Below, piece by piece: positions 26,074 through 33,928 of a stretch of 64,000 bases of DNA; position 1 is the first letter of the stretch, and the number at the start of each line of letters is the position of its first letter. The translations under genes were made by a program, and so were the position numbers. The DNA is from Phycisphaerae bacterium (GTDB lineage: Bacteria; Planctomycetota; Phycisphaerae; Phycisphaerales; SM1A02): the NCBI GenBank assembly GCA_002716385.1, contig PBAX01000015.1, positions 1 through 64,000 on the forward strand, in the 5' to 3' direction. Below the pieces are notes generated by a model, which did no database searches, was not told the origin of the DNA, and saw only the letters and a program-made list of their open reading frames with translations.

Positions 26074-27354
26074 ATGATTCGATCAATCGCAGCCACTCTG
26101 GTTCTCATCGCATCCACCCTGGCGACGGGTCAGCCCAAGACTCCTCCGGCTCCTGTTGAGGGCAAGCCATCACCTCAGAGTCTTTTCAGCAACTGGGCGG
26201 GGGATGACGCGGCTCGATTGTTCGGGACCTCCGCGTATCTCTACAAGGGTGTGTCCTCCGGAAATGGGGACTCGGCCGTGACTGCGGAATTCGATTCACG
26301 AATGCCGTGGCGTTTTCGCGCCTCGCTGTCGATAGATGACGATGCCGGGCGGATGGAGATTCTTGGTTCCGACGGTTCCGTGACATGGAAGTACGCCGAG
26401 AGCAAGGGAGCTGATGGCTCGAGGACGATCGCCAGTCCTAATCTGATCAAGTCCTCCATCGCCGTTGCGAATCAAGTGGTGTTCAATCCACTGTCACTGT
26501 TCGATATCGAGAAGAAGATGTCGAAGTTGAATACCGTGGCGAAGGTGGATTTCGCCGGCACGATGTGCTGGCGAGTGATCGGGCTTCCAAGAGCCGAAGG
26601 TGATCCGATGAACTTCTTCTTCGATCTGGAGACGGGATTGTTCAAAGGGCTGGATTTCAAGTCCTCCAACACAATCATGGAGATTGTCGTCACGGAATTC
26701 CGTATGTTTCCCAACGGTGAAGGAGGTGGCGTGCCATTCCCCGCTGGATTTGAGCTTCGCAGCAACGGAGAGGTTCGCAACAATGTCAGAGTCGAATCAC
26801 TCTCCAGAGTGATGAAACTGACCAAGGATGAATTCAAGCTTCCCGAAGTCATCCAGAATTTGGTTGCTCCCGCATCGCCCGCTACAGGCGACTCTAATGG
26901 CCTGAACAGTCGGCTGATCTCGATGATCGGGCCGAAACTCGTCAATTCATCGGGTGAAACCGTCTCAAGCGAGGTATTGAAGGATAAGGCGAACGTGCTG
27001 CTCTACTTCTCCGCCAAATGGTGCCCGCCATGCCGTGCGTTCACACCCACACTGGTCAAGTTCTTCGACACGAACGCCGAAGCCAAGAACTTCACCATCG
27101 TCTTCGTCAGCTCCGACCGCTCGGTTGCGGATCAGATGAAGTACATGAAGGACTACGACATGGATTTCTATGCGGTTCCTCTGGCTCGAGTGAACGCGAG
27201 TGGTCTGAAGCAGACCTATGGAGATCGAGGCATTCCCAATCTTGTTTGGTTGAATCCAGCTGGAGAGGCCGTCGCAAAGAGCTACGTGAACGGAAATTAC
27301 GTCGGTCCCAACAAGGTTCTTGCTGATTTCTCGCGATCGCTTGGCGTCAACTGA
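26074..27354 (+). CDS. exported protein with C-terminal thioredoxin-like domain (TlpA/tryparedoxin type)
   Basis: The 426-residue protein begins at an ATG after AAAGGA and has a signal peptide (MIRSIAATLVLIASTLATGQ). Residues ~35-260 are beta-rich, like an outer-membrane lipoprotein-sorting/DUF2092-type carrier fold, with no cysteine-rich motif. The last ~125 residues are a thioredoxin fold: VLLYFSAKWCPPCRAFTP (CPPC active site), the cis-Pro region RGIPNLVWLNPAGEAV, and a tryparedoxin-like length. It is probably a periplasmic thiol-disulfide oxidoreductase. The partner is unknown; there is no dsb or cytochrome-maturation gene next to it. Confidence 0.85.
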   Translation: MIRSIAATLVLIASTLATGQPKTPPAPVEGKPSPQSLFSNWAGDDAARLFGTSAYLYKGVSSGNGDSAVTAEFDSRMPWRFRASLSIDDDAGRMEILGSDGSVTWKYAESKGADGSRTIASPNLIKSSIAVANQVVFNPLSLFDIEKKMSKLNTVAKVDFAGTMCWRVIGLPRAEGDPMNFFFDLETGLFKGLDFKSSNTIMEIVVTEFRMFPNGEGGGVPFPAGFELRSNGEVRNNVRVESLSRVMKLTKDEFKLPEVIQNLVAPASPATGDSNGLNSRLISMIGPKLVNSSGETVSSEVLKDKANVLLYFSAKWCPPCRAFTPTLVKFFDTNAEAKNFTIVFVSSDRSVADQMKYMKDYDMDFYAVPLARVNASGLKQTYGDRGIPNLVWLNPAGEAVAKSYVNGNYVGPNKVLADFSRSLGVN

Positions 27355-27390
27355 TCGAGCCGGCAATCCACTCGCTATCCACTCTCCATT

Positions 27391-27614
27391 CACTTGTTGC
27401 CAAGTGCTTGCATGAATGCCGCCGGCATTGCATGATGCAACCGTCGTTTAGATTCGTGGAAGTCAGGCAGAGGCGTGGCAACACGGCGAAGCAGATGGAA
27501 TCGTGGAAACACGAGGAGATCGACCCCACGATCTGGACGATGGCTGGAGTTCCTGGTGGATTCCGGAAATGGTTCAAACGCGGAAACGCGTCTCTGCCGT
27601 TTCCGGTGGAATCC
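27391..27614 (+). ncRNA. candidate structured RNA (cluster of hairpins with GNRA loops)
   Basis: Six stems are visible: cacttg/caagtg (27391-27406); aatgcc/ggcatt inside ttgcat/atgcaa (27408-27440); cgtg-gcaa-cacg (27474-27485); tcgtg-gaaa-cacga (27501-27514); agatcg/cgatct (27517-27534); and a 20-bp hairpin at 27558-27614 (ggattcc/ggaatcc, ggaaatgg/ccgtttcc with one U-G, acgcg-gaaa-cgcgt). Three loops are GNRA on the plus strand and would be UUGC/UUUC on the minus, which favours plus-strand transcription. The first stem has GCAA only on the minus strand and argues the other way. No known RNA family was recognised. It could be an mRNA 3' region or a palindromic repeat element. Confidence 0.4.
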
Positions 27615-27680
27615 AGAAGCGTATGACAAATACCTAGGGAAGGGTAAAACCAGACCAGCAATGGTTGTCACCGAACAGCC

Positions 27681-27716
27681 GATAAGCCCCGCTCCTGAAA
27701 GGGATCGGGGCTTATC
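27681..27716. terminator. terminator-like hairpin between convergent transcripts
   Basis: gataagccccg (27681-27691) pairs perfectly with cggggcttatc (27706-27716). No T tract follows on either strand, but it lies 33 bp after the convergent PEP-CTERM-like gene and after the candidate RNA. Confidence 0.6.
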
Positions 27717-27748
27717 TCATGGATTCGCATTCATCGAATGCAGAGTTC

Positions 27749-28390
27749 TTATGTTCGTCGTCGTCGTCTCTTGAGAGCAGGCAACATCAGCAATGCCAGA
27801 GTCGCCGGTGCGGGTACAGCTACCAGGCTGACTCCATCGACAAATGTGCCGAGCGTGTCGTTGAAGCTGTGGTCAGCCAGGGAGATGAAGGATGATGTGC
27901 TGTCGGCCTGAATGAGGATGCTGATCTCCTGCCAGCTGGTGTTCTGAAGACCGACTCCACTGGCTTCCACCTCGTAGATGAGGTCGCTGTTCCAGCTGAT
28001 GGCGAGATGATTGTCCTCGACTCCCGGTCTTGGCGAGAATCCAAGTGTCAGCATGTAGTACTGGCCGACCACGGTCTGGGCTTCCTGAGTGATGCTCGAG
28101 GATCCGATTTCACCATTGATGAAGCCGCCGCCGGGCCCGTTCTGATCGGAATCGAGTTCGAGCCATTGCTCGCCATCGTAGGCATCCCATCCGCCGACCC
28201 CTCTTTGGAGTTCGATGCCGGGACCATCGAGAAGACTCCAGCCTGGAAGATCATCGAAGAGATTCCAGCTGCCGTTGACGACATGCTCCTCAAACGAGCC
28301 GTTGCTGAGCAGGTTCACATTGCCACCGGCCATGACCGTGCTGGCAAGGACTCCAGCGGCAATGACTGACAATCGAGCATCTATTTTCAT
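27749..28390 (-). CDS. secreted PEP-CTERM-like protein
   Basis: The start is the ATG at 28390 (213 aa), preceded by GAGGAG; the track's start at 28402 is a TTG four codons earlier. A signal peptide ends near VMAGG. The mature part, from NLLSNGSFEEHVV, looks like a carbohydrate-binding jelly-roll of the type often seen before PEP-CTERM tails. The C-terminus (VPAPATLALLMLPALKRRRRRT) has a Pro-rich motif, a TM helix and an Arg cluster. This is a PEP-CTERM variant with PAPA instead of PEP. Such tails are cleaved by an exosortase, not encoded here. Confidence 0.82.
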   Translation of the reverse strand: MKIDARLSVIAAGVLASTVMAGGNVNLLSNGSFEEHVVNGSWNLFDDLPGWSLLDGPGIELQRGVGGWDAYDGEQWLELDSDQNGPGGGFINGEIGSSSITQEAQTVVGQYYMLTLGFSPRPGVEDNHLAISWNSDLIYEVEASGVGLQNTSWQEISILIQADSTSSFISLADHSFNDTLGTFVDGVSLVAVPAPATLALLMLPALKRRRRRT

Positions 28391-28599
28391 TCGACTCCTC
28401 AATTCTCCCCCTCCAAGAGAGAATCGGCCAGGGTCTCCGAGCGCTGGATCCGGGCCTTTTATTAGCTACGGAAACATTTCGTAAAAGGTTGCCCCCAGTG
28501 GCTTAATTAATGAGTTTCAACCTTCATAGAAACATTGCAGAGTCGTTTAAATCAGGTAGGGTGCGTGTTCGGATGCCCGTATATGGAAGGAGCGTTTTC

Positions 28600-29187
28600 A
28601 TGGCCCTCGAGTTGAATACATGTCGCTTGCCGGTGAATCTGGCTTCATGGATCGCGGAGAATGCTGCTGACTTCAAGCCTCCGGTGGGGAACAAGTACCT
28701 GTATGACGGCGAGGACTTCTTCGTGATGGTCATCGGTGGGCCGAATGCCCGCAACGACTTCCACATGACGAATTCCGAGGAGTACTTCTTCCAGCTCAAG
28801 GGCGACATGGTCGTGATCATTCGTGATGATGATGGATTGAAGCATGTGCCAATCCGTGAAGGCGAGACATTCTTCATTCCATCCGGCGTTCCCCATGCTC
28901 CCCAGCGACCGCCTGGGACGGTAGGAGTCGTCGTCGAACGAAGACGCCCCCCGGGAGAGACCGAGCACCAGCAGTTCTACTGTCCGAATTGCCACGAACT
29001 GGTTCATGATCAGGAGTTCGACTGCGAGGACATCGTGGACCACTTCGCGAGTGCAATGGAGGCTTTCTGGGCTGATGAGGCACTTTCCACTTGTGGCTCC
29101 TGTGGCACCAGAGTGGGCAAGCCTGCACCGATCAAGCGAATCGAATTCGAGCCGGAGGTTCGCATCATTCGTGAAGGAGAAGAGTGA
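28600..29187 (+). CDS. nbaC: 3-hydroxyanthranilate 3,4-dioxygenase
   Basis: The start is the ATG at 28600 with GGAAGGAG upstream (195 aa); the longer ORF has no site. This cupin enzyme opens 3-hydroxyanthranilate to an aminocarboxymuconate semialdehyde, a step towards quinolinate/NAD or of tryptophan catabolism. Visible iron ligands are H55 and E61 (RNDFHMTNSEEY) and H99 (SGVPHAPQRP). Two CxxC pairs (CPNC at ~128 and CGSC at ~165) form the second, rubredoxin-like iron site of bacterial HAAO. No other kynurenine-pathway gene is adjacent. Confidence 0.95.
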   Translation: MALELNTCRLPVNLASWIAENAADFKPPVGNKYLYDGEDFFVMVIGGPNARNDFHMTNSEEYFFQLKGDMVVIIRDDDGLKHVPIREGETFFIPSGVPHAPQRPPGTVGVVVERRRPPGETEHQQFYCPNCHELVHDQEFDCEDIVDHFASAMEAFWADEALSTCGSCGTRVGKPAPIKRIEFEPEVRIIREGEE

Positions 29188-29202
29188 TCTCGGTTGTGAG
29201 GA

Positions 29203-30072
29203 TCACCCCTCGCTGGAATCCAGTGCCTTGTGAACGTCCTCGGCGGAAGCGGCATCCAGTTGCTCCCGTTCGGTGGCGTATGGAATGCTCAGCAGAGCCA
29301 ATTCCCGGTACAGCGGCAGCAGATGGGGTGCGTGGCACTCCAGTTCCTCCAGATGTTTCCTGATAGTGCCTATGTCCCCTCGGGCGGCTGGTCCCATCAC
29401 GACGCCGGGTACGCCAAGCTCCTGAAGGTTCAAGCCGGCTTCACGAACCATTGGCGCCAGCGCATCGACAGCTGTGGCGCGATCCAAATCCAGCAGTTTC
29501 CAGAGATCCGCCGAGGCAGCAAGAAGCCCGGTCATGAGCCCGCCCACCAGAGCCGCAGATAGGTGATACAGGGCCCTGCGTTCCGGAGGGATGGCGACCG
29601 GTCGCATGCCGAGATCGCGAGCCAGTTGTTGAAGCCATGGTTCCGAAACCTCATCACCTTCGATCGCAGCGGTGGCGCCTTGCATCGCTTCAGGTCCACG
29701 ACCACCCCGGGCCAGCACCATGACCGGGTGGATGGATCCGACATGCGTGTGATCCTGGCGGCATGATTCCAGTACATCCAGTCCTCTGGAGCCCGCGCAA
29801 TGTGCCACAAGCGAACCCGGGGGGCAATCAAGCTGACTGGCAACATCGTTGATGACATCGTCGGGGACACAGAGTATGACTGCTGAGGAGTTGATCCCCT
29901 CGCATGTGGACACCAGTTTCGCATTCACCAATTCGGCGAGACTGCCGCCTCGGTGTTCTGATCGACTGACAATGCGGTCTATGGTTCTGCCGGAGCGATG
30001 AATTCCCAATGCCAGGGCCTGTCCCAAGGCGCCTGCGCCCACAATGGTGATTGGAGTCGTATGGTCGATCAT
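29203..30072 (-). CDS. Rossmann-fold/DUF2520 oxidoreductase-like protein
   Basis: The 289-residue protein starts with a dinucleotide-binding motif (ITIVGAGALGQALALGI) and reads through ILCVPDD and GSIHPVMVLARGG, the second being a usual active-site region of this F420/NADP-oxidoreductase-like group. The C-terminal helical DUF2520 domain follows (LYHLSAALVGGLMTGLLA). The domain order matches ketopantoate-reductase/6PGDH-like proteins but the substrate is unknown. It is convergent with the HAAO gene, with 15 bp between their stops. Confidence 0.88.
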   Translation of the reverse strand: MIDHTTPITIVGAGALGQALALGIHRSGRTIDRIVSRSEHRGGSLAELVNAKLVSTCEGINSSAVILCVPDDVINDVASQLDCPPGSLVAHCAGSRGLDVLESCRQDHTHVGSIHPVMVLARGGRGPEAMQGATAAIEGDEVSEPWLQQLARDLGMRPVAIPPERRALYHLSAALVGGLMTGLLAASADLWKLLDLDRATAVDALAPMVREAGLNLQELGVPGVVMGPAARGDIGTIRKHLEELECHAPHLLPLYRELALLSIPYATEREQLDAASAEDVHKALDSSEG

Positions 30073-30268
30073 GTGAAGGGAAGCATCGCCTAGATTCGTT
30101 GCGCTGTCGAGCCTTGTGCTCTGGATTTCCAGACATGGGCATCAGAGAGCGATTCCAACCCTGACCCCGCAGATTCTGGATGCTGACGGCATGCCGGCAG
30201 ATCAAGTACCTTTGGATGTGGAGAAGGTGAGAATCTTCCAATCTACGAATCCAATGGAGGTCTGAAAA

Positions 30269-30466
30269 TTGAAGTCCCTGTCCCTGTGCGTCATTCCAGT
30301 TCTTCTTCTGGCGGCTGGCTGCGGTTACCAGAAGGCGCCGATGAAGCCCGACCCCTATACGCAATCAACCTTCCTTGGGAATGATTATCCGATTGGGGAC
30401 GGACAGCCGGACGGTTCACCCAATCTGGGAACACTTTCCGGGACGGTTGAAATGCAGGAACAGTAG
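30269..30466 (+). CDS. small predicted lipoprotein
   Basis: This 65-residue protein starts at TTG, 9 nt after GGAGG, and has a lipobox (LLLAAGC) after a short hydrophobic leader. The mature part is Pro/Gly/Asp-rich, with no recognised domain. The strong ribosome-binding site and lipobox support a real gene. Function unknown. Confidence 0.75.
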   Translation: MKSLSLCVIPVLLLAAGCGYQKAPMKPDPYTQSTFLGNDYPIGDGQPDGSPNLGTLSGTVEMQEQ

Positions 30467-30493
30467 GGGGCGGTGACCGAGCAGGTGCTGCTT

Positions 30494-31093
30494 CTAGTGT
30501 CGTCGCCTTCTGGAAGCGCTCGAGAGTCCTGCCAGGCCAAGCAAGGCAAGAACGCCCGGAGCCGGAATGGCGACGGATTCGTAGTTCACGGTGACCGTTC
30601 CGCTGAGCCACTTGCCTGCCGGTGCGCCAGCGCCGTCATCCCATGCATTGGTGACAAGTGCGGCGATTGAACCGTTGACGTCAAGTTCCAGTTCGAAGCT
30701 GGAGAGATCGAATGAGTAGACTTCACCCTCAGGCTGTTCGATCGGGTTCGCCGGCGTTCCCTGATAATTCGCGTTCGGGAATGGGAAGAACCAGATTTGT
30801 TCCGAATCTCCGGATTCATTGGTTGCTTCAAGGCCGAGCATGGCTTCACTGCCAAAGTTTGGGAGACCTATGTTGTCGTAGGTCTCAAGGGAGAGTCCGG
30901 TCCATTCGATGCTGATGATCTTCGCCCCAGCATTTTCAGCCCCCGCGGAACTGTTTTCGGTGTCAAAGGCATCAACAGAACTCCCCCAATAGAAGACATC
31001 CGCCAGATCGAGTTCGATCTGGGCCAATTCAGCCATTGCTGTGGTGCTGAGACCAATCGTGGCTGCGATAGTCAGCATCTTCCTTGGTGACAT
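30494..31093 (-). CDS. secreted PEP-CTERM-like protein
   Basis: I start at the ATG at 31093 (199 aa), with AAGGAA upstream; the track's longer N-terminus has no signal peptide. A signal peptide ends TTAMA. The mature part is beta-rich and has no clear homology by eye. The C-terminus (IPAPGVLALLGLAGLSSASRRRRH) is a PEP-CTERM-type variant: PAPG, a Gly/Leu TM segment, and a basic end. It resembles the tail of the protein at 27749-28390, so both probably use the same exosortase. Confidence 0.8.
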   Translation of the reverse strand: MSPRKMLTIAATIGLSTTAMAELAQIELDLADVFYWGSSVDAFDTENSSAGAENAGAKIISIEWTGLSLETYDNIGLPNFGSEAMLGLEATNESGDSEQIWFFPFPNANYQGTPANPIEQPEGEVYSFDLSSFELELDVNGSIAALVTNAWDDGAGAPAGKWLSGTVTVNYESVAIPAPGVLALLGLAGLSSASRRRRH

Positions 31094-31430
31094 TGAAGTG
31101 GGGTTCCTTCTCAACTCTTCCTCGTAACCTTCTAATCCTAAGTGGTCTATGGTTGTATGCAATCGGATAAAGGCAACTTCTGGCATGTTGAGGCGGTACA
31201 GACGGAATATTCAGAACCCGATATTCCAGCCGTAATAGGCCTCGAGTGTCCATGCATCACCCTTTAAAAGCTCAAAAAGGGGTATTTGGCCGTAAAAACG
31301 TTGTTTTCAACACAGTTAGAGGGGCTGTTCAATCTTCAGAAGATGCGAATGACAGCCCCCCCGCAAGGCGGGGGGGCTCGTCTTTCGATCGAGTCTGGCT
31401 CGGAGTGCGGGGAAGCGAGTTCCCCCTGGA
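31094..31430. other. intergenic region upstream of the PEP-CTERM-like gene
   Basis: The 337-bp gap holds the promoter and leader of the minus-strand PEP-CTERM gene and a strong hairpin (31354-31378). I see no protein-coding gene. Confidence 0.55.
31354..31378 (-). terminator. GC-rich hairpin, probable terminator of the small minus-strand gene
   Basis: agcccccccgc (31354-31364) pairs perfectly with gcgggggggct (31368-31378) around a 3-nt loop. It lies 52 bp downstream of the 31431-31628 gene. The run after it is only weakly T-rich. Confidence 0.6.
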
Positions 31431-31628
31431 TCAACGCAGTCCGAGCGTCTCGGTGATCGCTCTGGCGGCCTCCTCGGCTGACCAGCCGAAGGAGAACAGT
31501 TCGTGGAGGTCACCCTCCGTAGTATTCGTAGCTCGCAGGGATTCGCCTCTCGCAAGCTCGTAATCGGCCTCGGTTCTCCACAGCAGGGAATTCAATTGGT
31601 TTTTCCAGCTTGGGTATGTTCGAGGCAT
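31431..31628 (-). CDS. small protein of unknown function
   Basis: I use the ATG at 31628 (65 aa), with AGGATC upstream, rather than the longer 86-aa reading. The sequence is charged and probably helical: ELARGESLRATNTTEGDL and SAEEAARAITETLGLR at the end. It has no signal or membrane segment. The strong hairpin downstream supports a separate transcription unit. Not recognised. Confidence 0.5.
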   Translation of the reverse strand: MPRTYPSWKNQLNSLLWRTEADYELARGESLRATNTTEGDLHELFSFGWSAEEAARAITETLGLR

Positions 31629-31839
31629 GGTCTTGATCCTGTGTCTTGGGTACGTGTGTTCGTCTATCTCCGTTACGTGGTCTGCGGTCAAATGTGTTCC
31701 AGATCACTGTGAATCCATGAAAAAAGCCAAATTATCCGACTTCATCCGATCGTCTGGGCATCAAGCCACTGATCGGACAAAGGCCGGCGATCACGCCATG
31801 TTTCGGGAAATATCGTGTTTAGGCGGGTGTTGTCGAGGT

Positions 31840-33819
31840 TTATCGTCTGGAAGCGGTGATCGATGGGCTGGTGTACAGCCAATCACGCGTCCACCAGTTC
31901 CCGCTCTGGGCATGTTCGTCAGATGTGGCGAACCGGTATCGGTACATGGTCCATCTGATCATCCGGGGCGGCGTTTCCGGGGTGAATGGGGAGGATTTCA
32001 GAAGCTTGAGCACGTGTGGATTCTGCTTCAGGAGTGCCTTGCATAACCGTGGCGTCACAAGGCCGGTGGTGAAGACTTCGACATCAGGTTTTCCCACAGC
32101 TGATGAGAAGTTGCTTGCGAGCCGATCGATGGAACCGCTTTCATGAACATATTCAAGCTTCAGTGCATCGAACCACATCTGCCAATCCAGCCGCGGCATG
32201 TCGGGCTGGCTCAGGCCGGGTGCTTCATCAAGCGGTCCAGGTTTCCAATGGAACTCGAAGGGGGACCAGCTCATCCCATCCAGAGACCCCTCGATGACAA
32301 TTTCCGGTCGAGTCTTCGTCATCACCCTGAACAGACCGTACGAGTTGACGATTCGGTACGGCCCCCAGATTGCGGACCATGCATCGGGAGGTTCGTTCTT
32401 CGACCTCAGTTGTGAAATGCTGATGGGAACGCTCAGACTCAGGAGAAGTGCGACCACGATCAGATTGAGACCCCGGCGACCAATGGTCTCTCTTCGAGGC
32501 AGTCCGACTCGAACCAGTCCCCGTACACGCTTAGGCCAGAGCAGAAGCAACTGACTGTCATCGAGGGCGACTACGCAGAGGACGAGTGTCAGCAAGTTGA
32601 AGAAGCCGTAGTTTCCGGTGAGAAGTATCCCGATCTGGAGGATGGCCAGTGCGACGAAGGCAATGAGGCGAGGGACTCTGGGGAAGAGAAGCAGAAAGGG
32701 GATGCCCATCTCGATGACGAACATCATGATGCATGAGAACTTCTGCCACCACAGTGGAAGTTGCCATGCATACCACGCTGGCCACCATGGCAATGGTTGC
32801 GTCCAGTAGTGGTAGTCGAGGGCCGTTAGATCCGCCCATGTCGGATCTCCGGATGCGAGTTTGACCCATCCCGAGAAGAACATGAATCGCAGCAGGAGCC
32901 ACAGGAACATCCATCGGATCAATGTGGAGGGTCGTCGGACACTCTTGCCGTTCAGTGTCCAAGAGAACGGGGCCCAGAAGATCGAGAGGAAGCCGATTTC
33001 AAGCAGAAGCATGTCCCACTGGTAGGACATGAAGAGTCCGCCAGAATTGACGAATGAGAGATAGGTGGCCCACGCGACAGCCAGCGTCAGCATGGGCAGG
33101 AGGCCAAGCACGACAAGCACGGATGCAATCGTGCCTGTCCACCAGAGAACGGTCGTCAGGGCCGGCATGTTTCCATCGGGATATGACAGCCAGAGAAGTG
33201 AAGGGCTGGAGACACCTCTGGCATCGAGCCATGCCAACAGCTCATCGGCCGGCTGCAGGCCGTTGCTGCCGATGAGGCCGTCCATCTGCCATCCGAAAGA
33301 GAGGAAGGCCAGCAGGAAGATGACTCCCAACAGTCGCATGAAGATCCGTCTTGTCAGAAGCGTCGTCGATGGTACTTCGATGGCCACCCAGCCCAGTCTC
33401 GCCAGACGATTCGCACCGGTTCTATGGTTGGCCACCAGGGAGTACTGCACATCGCATATCCATCTGAATGGGAGAAGATATCTGTAGAGCAGCAGTGGCC
33501 AGATTCTCAGATCGACCATCTTCATGAGTTCAAAGACGGCCTGTGCACCTCTGGTGTGATGCCCATCGGGATGAATCAGATGAATGGCTTTCTTGAATTC
33601 GGCTTCGGGAATTCCCGGAAACGTGCCGGCCGCCTTCTGGTACGGAGACCAGGCCAATCGGCCCGGAGGGCATATCGACTCATATCGCTTGAGCCAACGT
33701 CTGCAGAAACTACAGTCACCGTCGTACACGACCAGTGGCAGATTCGTCGGAAGCTCCGCTTCCGGCAGCAGTCCCTGACATGGACCGCCATCACAGGATT
33801 TGCATGTGCCGCAACCCAT
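31840..33819 (-). CDS. DCC (DUF393) thiol-oxidoreductase fused to lipase-maturation-factor-like membrane protein
   Basis: The 659-residue protein has an N-terminal DCC domain at ~25-120 (VVYDGDCSFCRRWLKRYE, a DxDCxxC-type motif) preceded by a Cys-rich start (GCGTCKSCDGGPC). From ~150 to ~470 it has about eight TM segments, then an exported C-terminal domain. YLSFVNSGGLFMSYQWDMLLLE and GWVKLASGDPTW match lipase maturation factor/HTTM proteins. LMF helps lipases fold in the ER of animals; the bacterial role may be similar or in membrane redox. The DCC Cys pair could pass disulfides to partners. Nearby secreted lipase-like and other disulfide-rich proteins make this plausible, but it is inference. 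Confidence 0.85.
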   Translation of the reverse strand: MGCGTCKSCDGGPCQGLLPEAELPTNLPLVVYDGDCSFCRRWLKRYESICPPGRLAWSPYQKAAGTFPGIPEAEFKKAIHLIHPDGHHTRGAQAVFELMKMVDLRIWPLLLYRYLLPFRWICDVQYSLVANHRTGANRLARLGWVAIEVPSTTLLTRRIFMRLLGVIFLLAFLSFGWQMDGLIGSNGLQPADELLAWLDARGVSSPSLLWLSYPDGNMPALTTVLWWTGTIASVLVVLGLLPMLTLAVAWATYLSFVNSGGLFMSYQWDMLLLEIGFLSIFWAPFSWTLNGKSVRRPSTLIRWMFLWLLLRFMFFSGWVKLASGDPTWADLTALDYHYWTQPLPWWPAWYAWQLPLWWQKFSCIMMFVIEMGIPFLLLFPRVPRLIAFVALAILQIGILLTGNYGFFNLLTLVLCVVALDDSQLLLLWPKRVRGLVRVGLPRRETIGRRGLNLIVVALLLSLSVPISISQLRSKNEPPDAWSAIWGPYRIVNSYGLFRVMTKTRPEIVIEGSLDGMSWSPFEFHWKPGPLDEAPGLSQPDMPRLDWQMWFDALKLEYVHESGSIDRLASNFSSAVGKPDVEVFTTGLVTPRLCKALLKQNPHVLKLLKSSPFTPETPPRMIRWTMYRYRFATSDEHAQSGNWWTRDWLYTSPSITASRR

Positions 33820-33857
33820 GGTTCAGAAAGAACATTCCCGTCGTGAGTTCAAGAACA

Positions 33858-33892
33858 AGGGCCGATCCACGGGGATCGGCCCTTGCAACATG
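33858..33892 (-). terminator. intrinsic terminator of the anchor-B-like gene
   Basis: gggccgatcc (33858-33867) pairs with ggatcggccc (33872-33881). Read on the minus strand it is followed by TTGTTCTTG. It is 48 bp after the gene ending at 33929. Confidence 0.75.
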
Positions 33893-33928
33893 CTATCCGA
33901 GTCCGCTCACCATGAGCGGGGGGGTCAA

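Larger units (their letters stand above)
27355..27748. other. 394-bp intergenic region rich in hairpins
   Basis: No convincing gene lies between the thioredoxin-domain gene and the convergent PEP-CTERM-like gene. The region contains at least six hairpins at 27391-27614 and a terminator-like hairpin at 27681-27716; the ORFs tracked through it are probably chance. Confidence 0.6.

Noticed and set aside
27408-27626. ORFs of 72 and 99 aa in the hairpin-rich gap
   Set aside because: They run through the paired stems, have no ribosome-binding site and no recognisable protein features; an RNA explains the sequence better.
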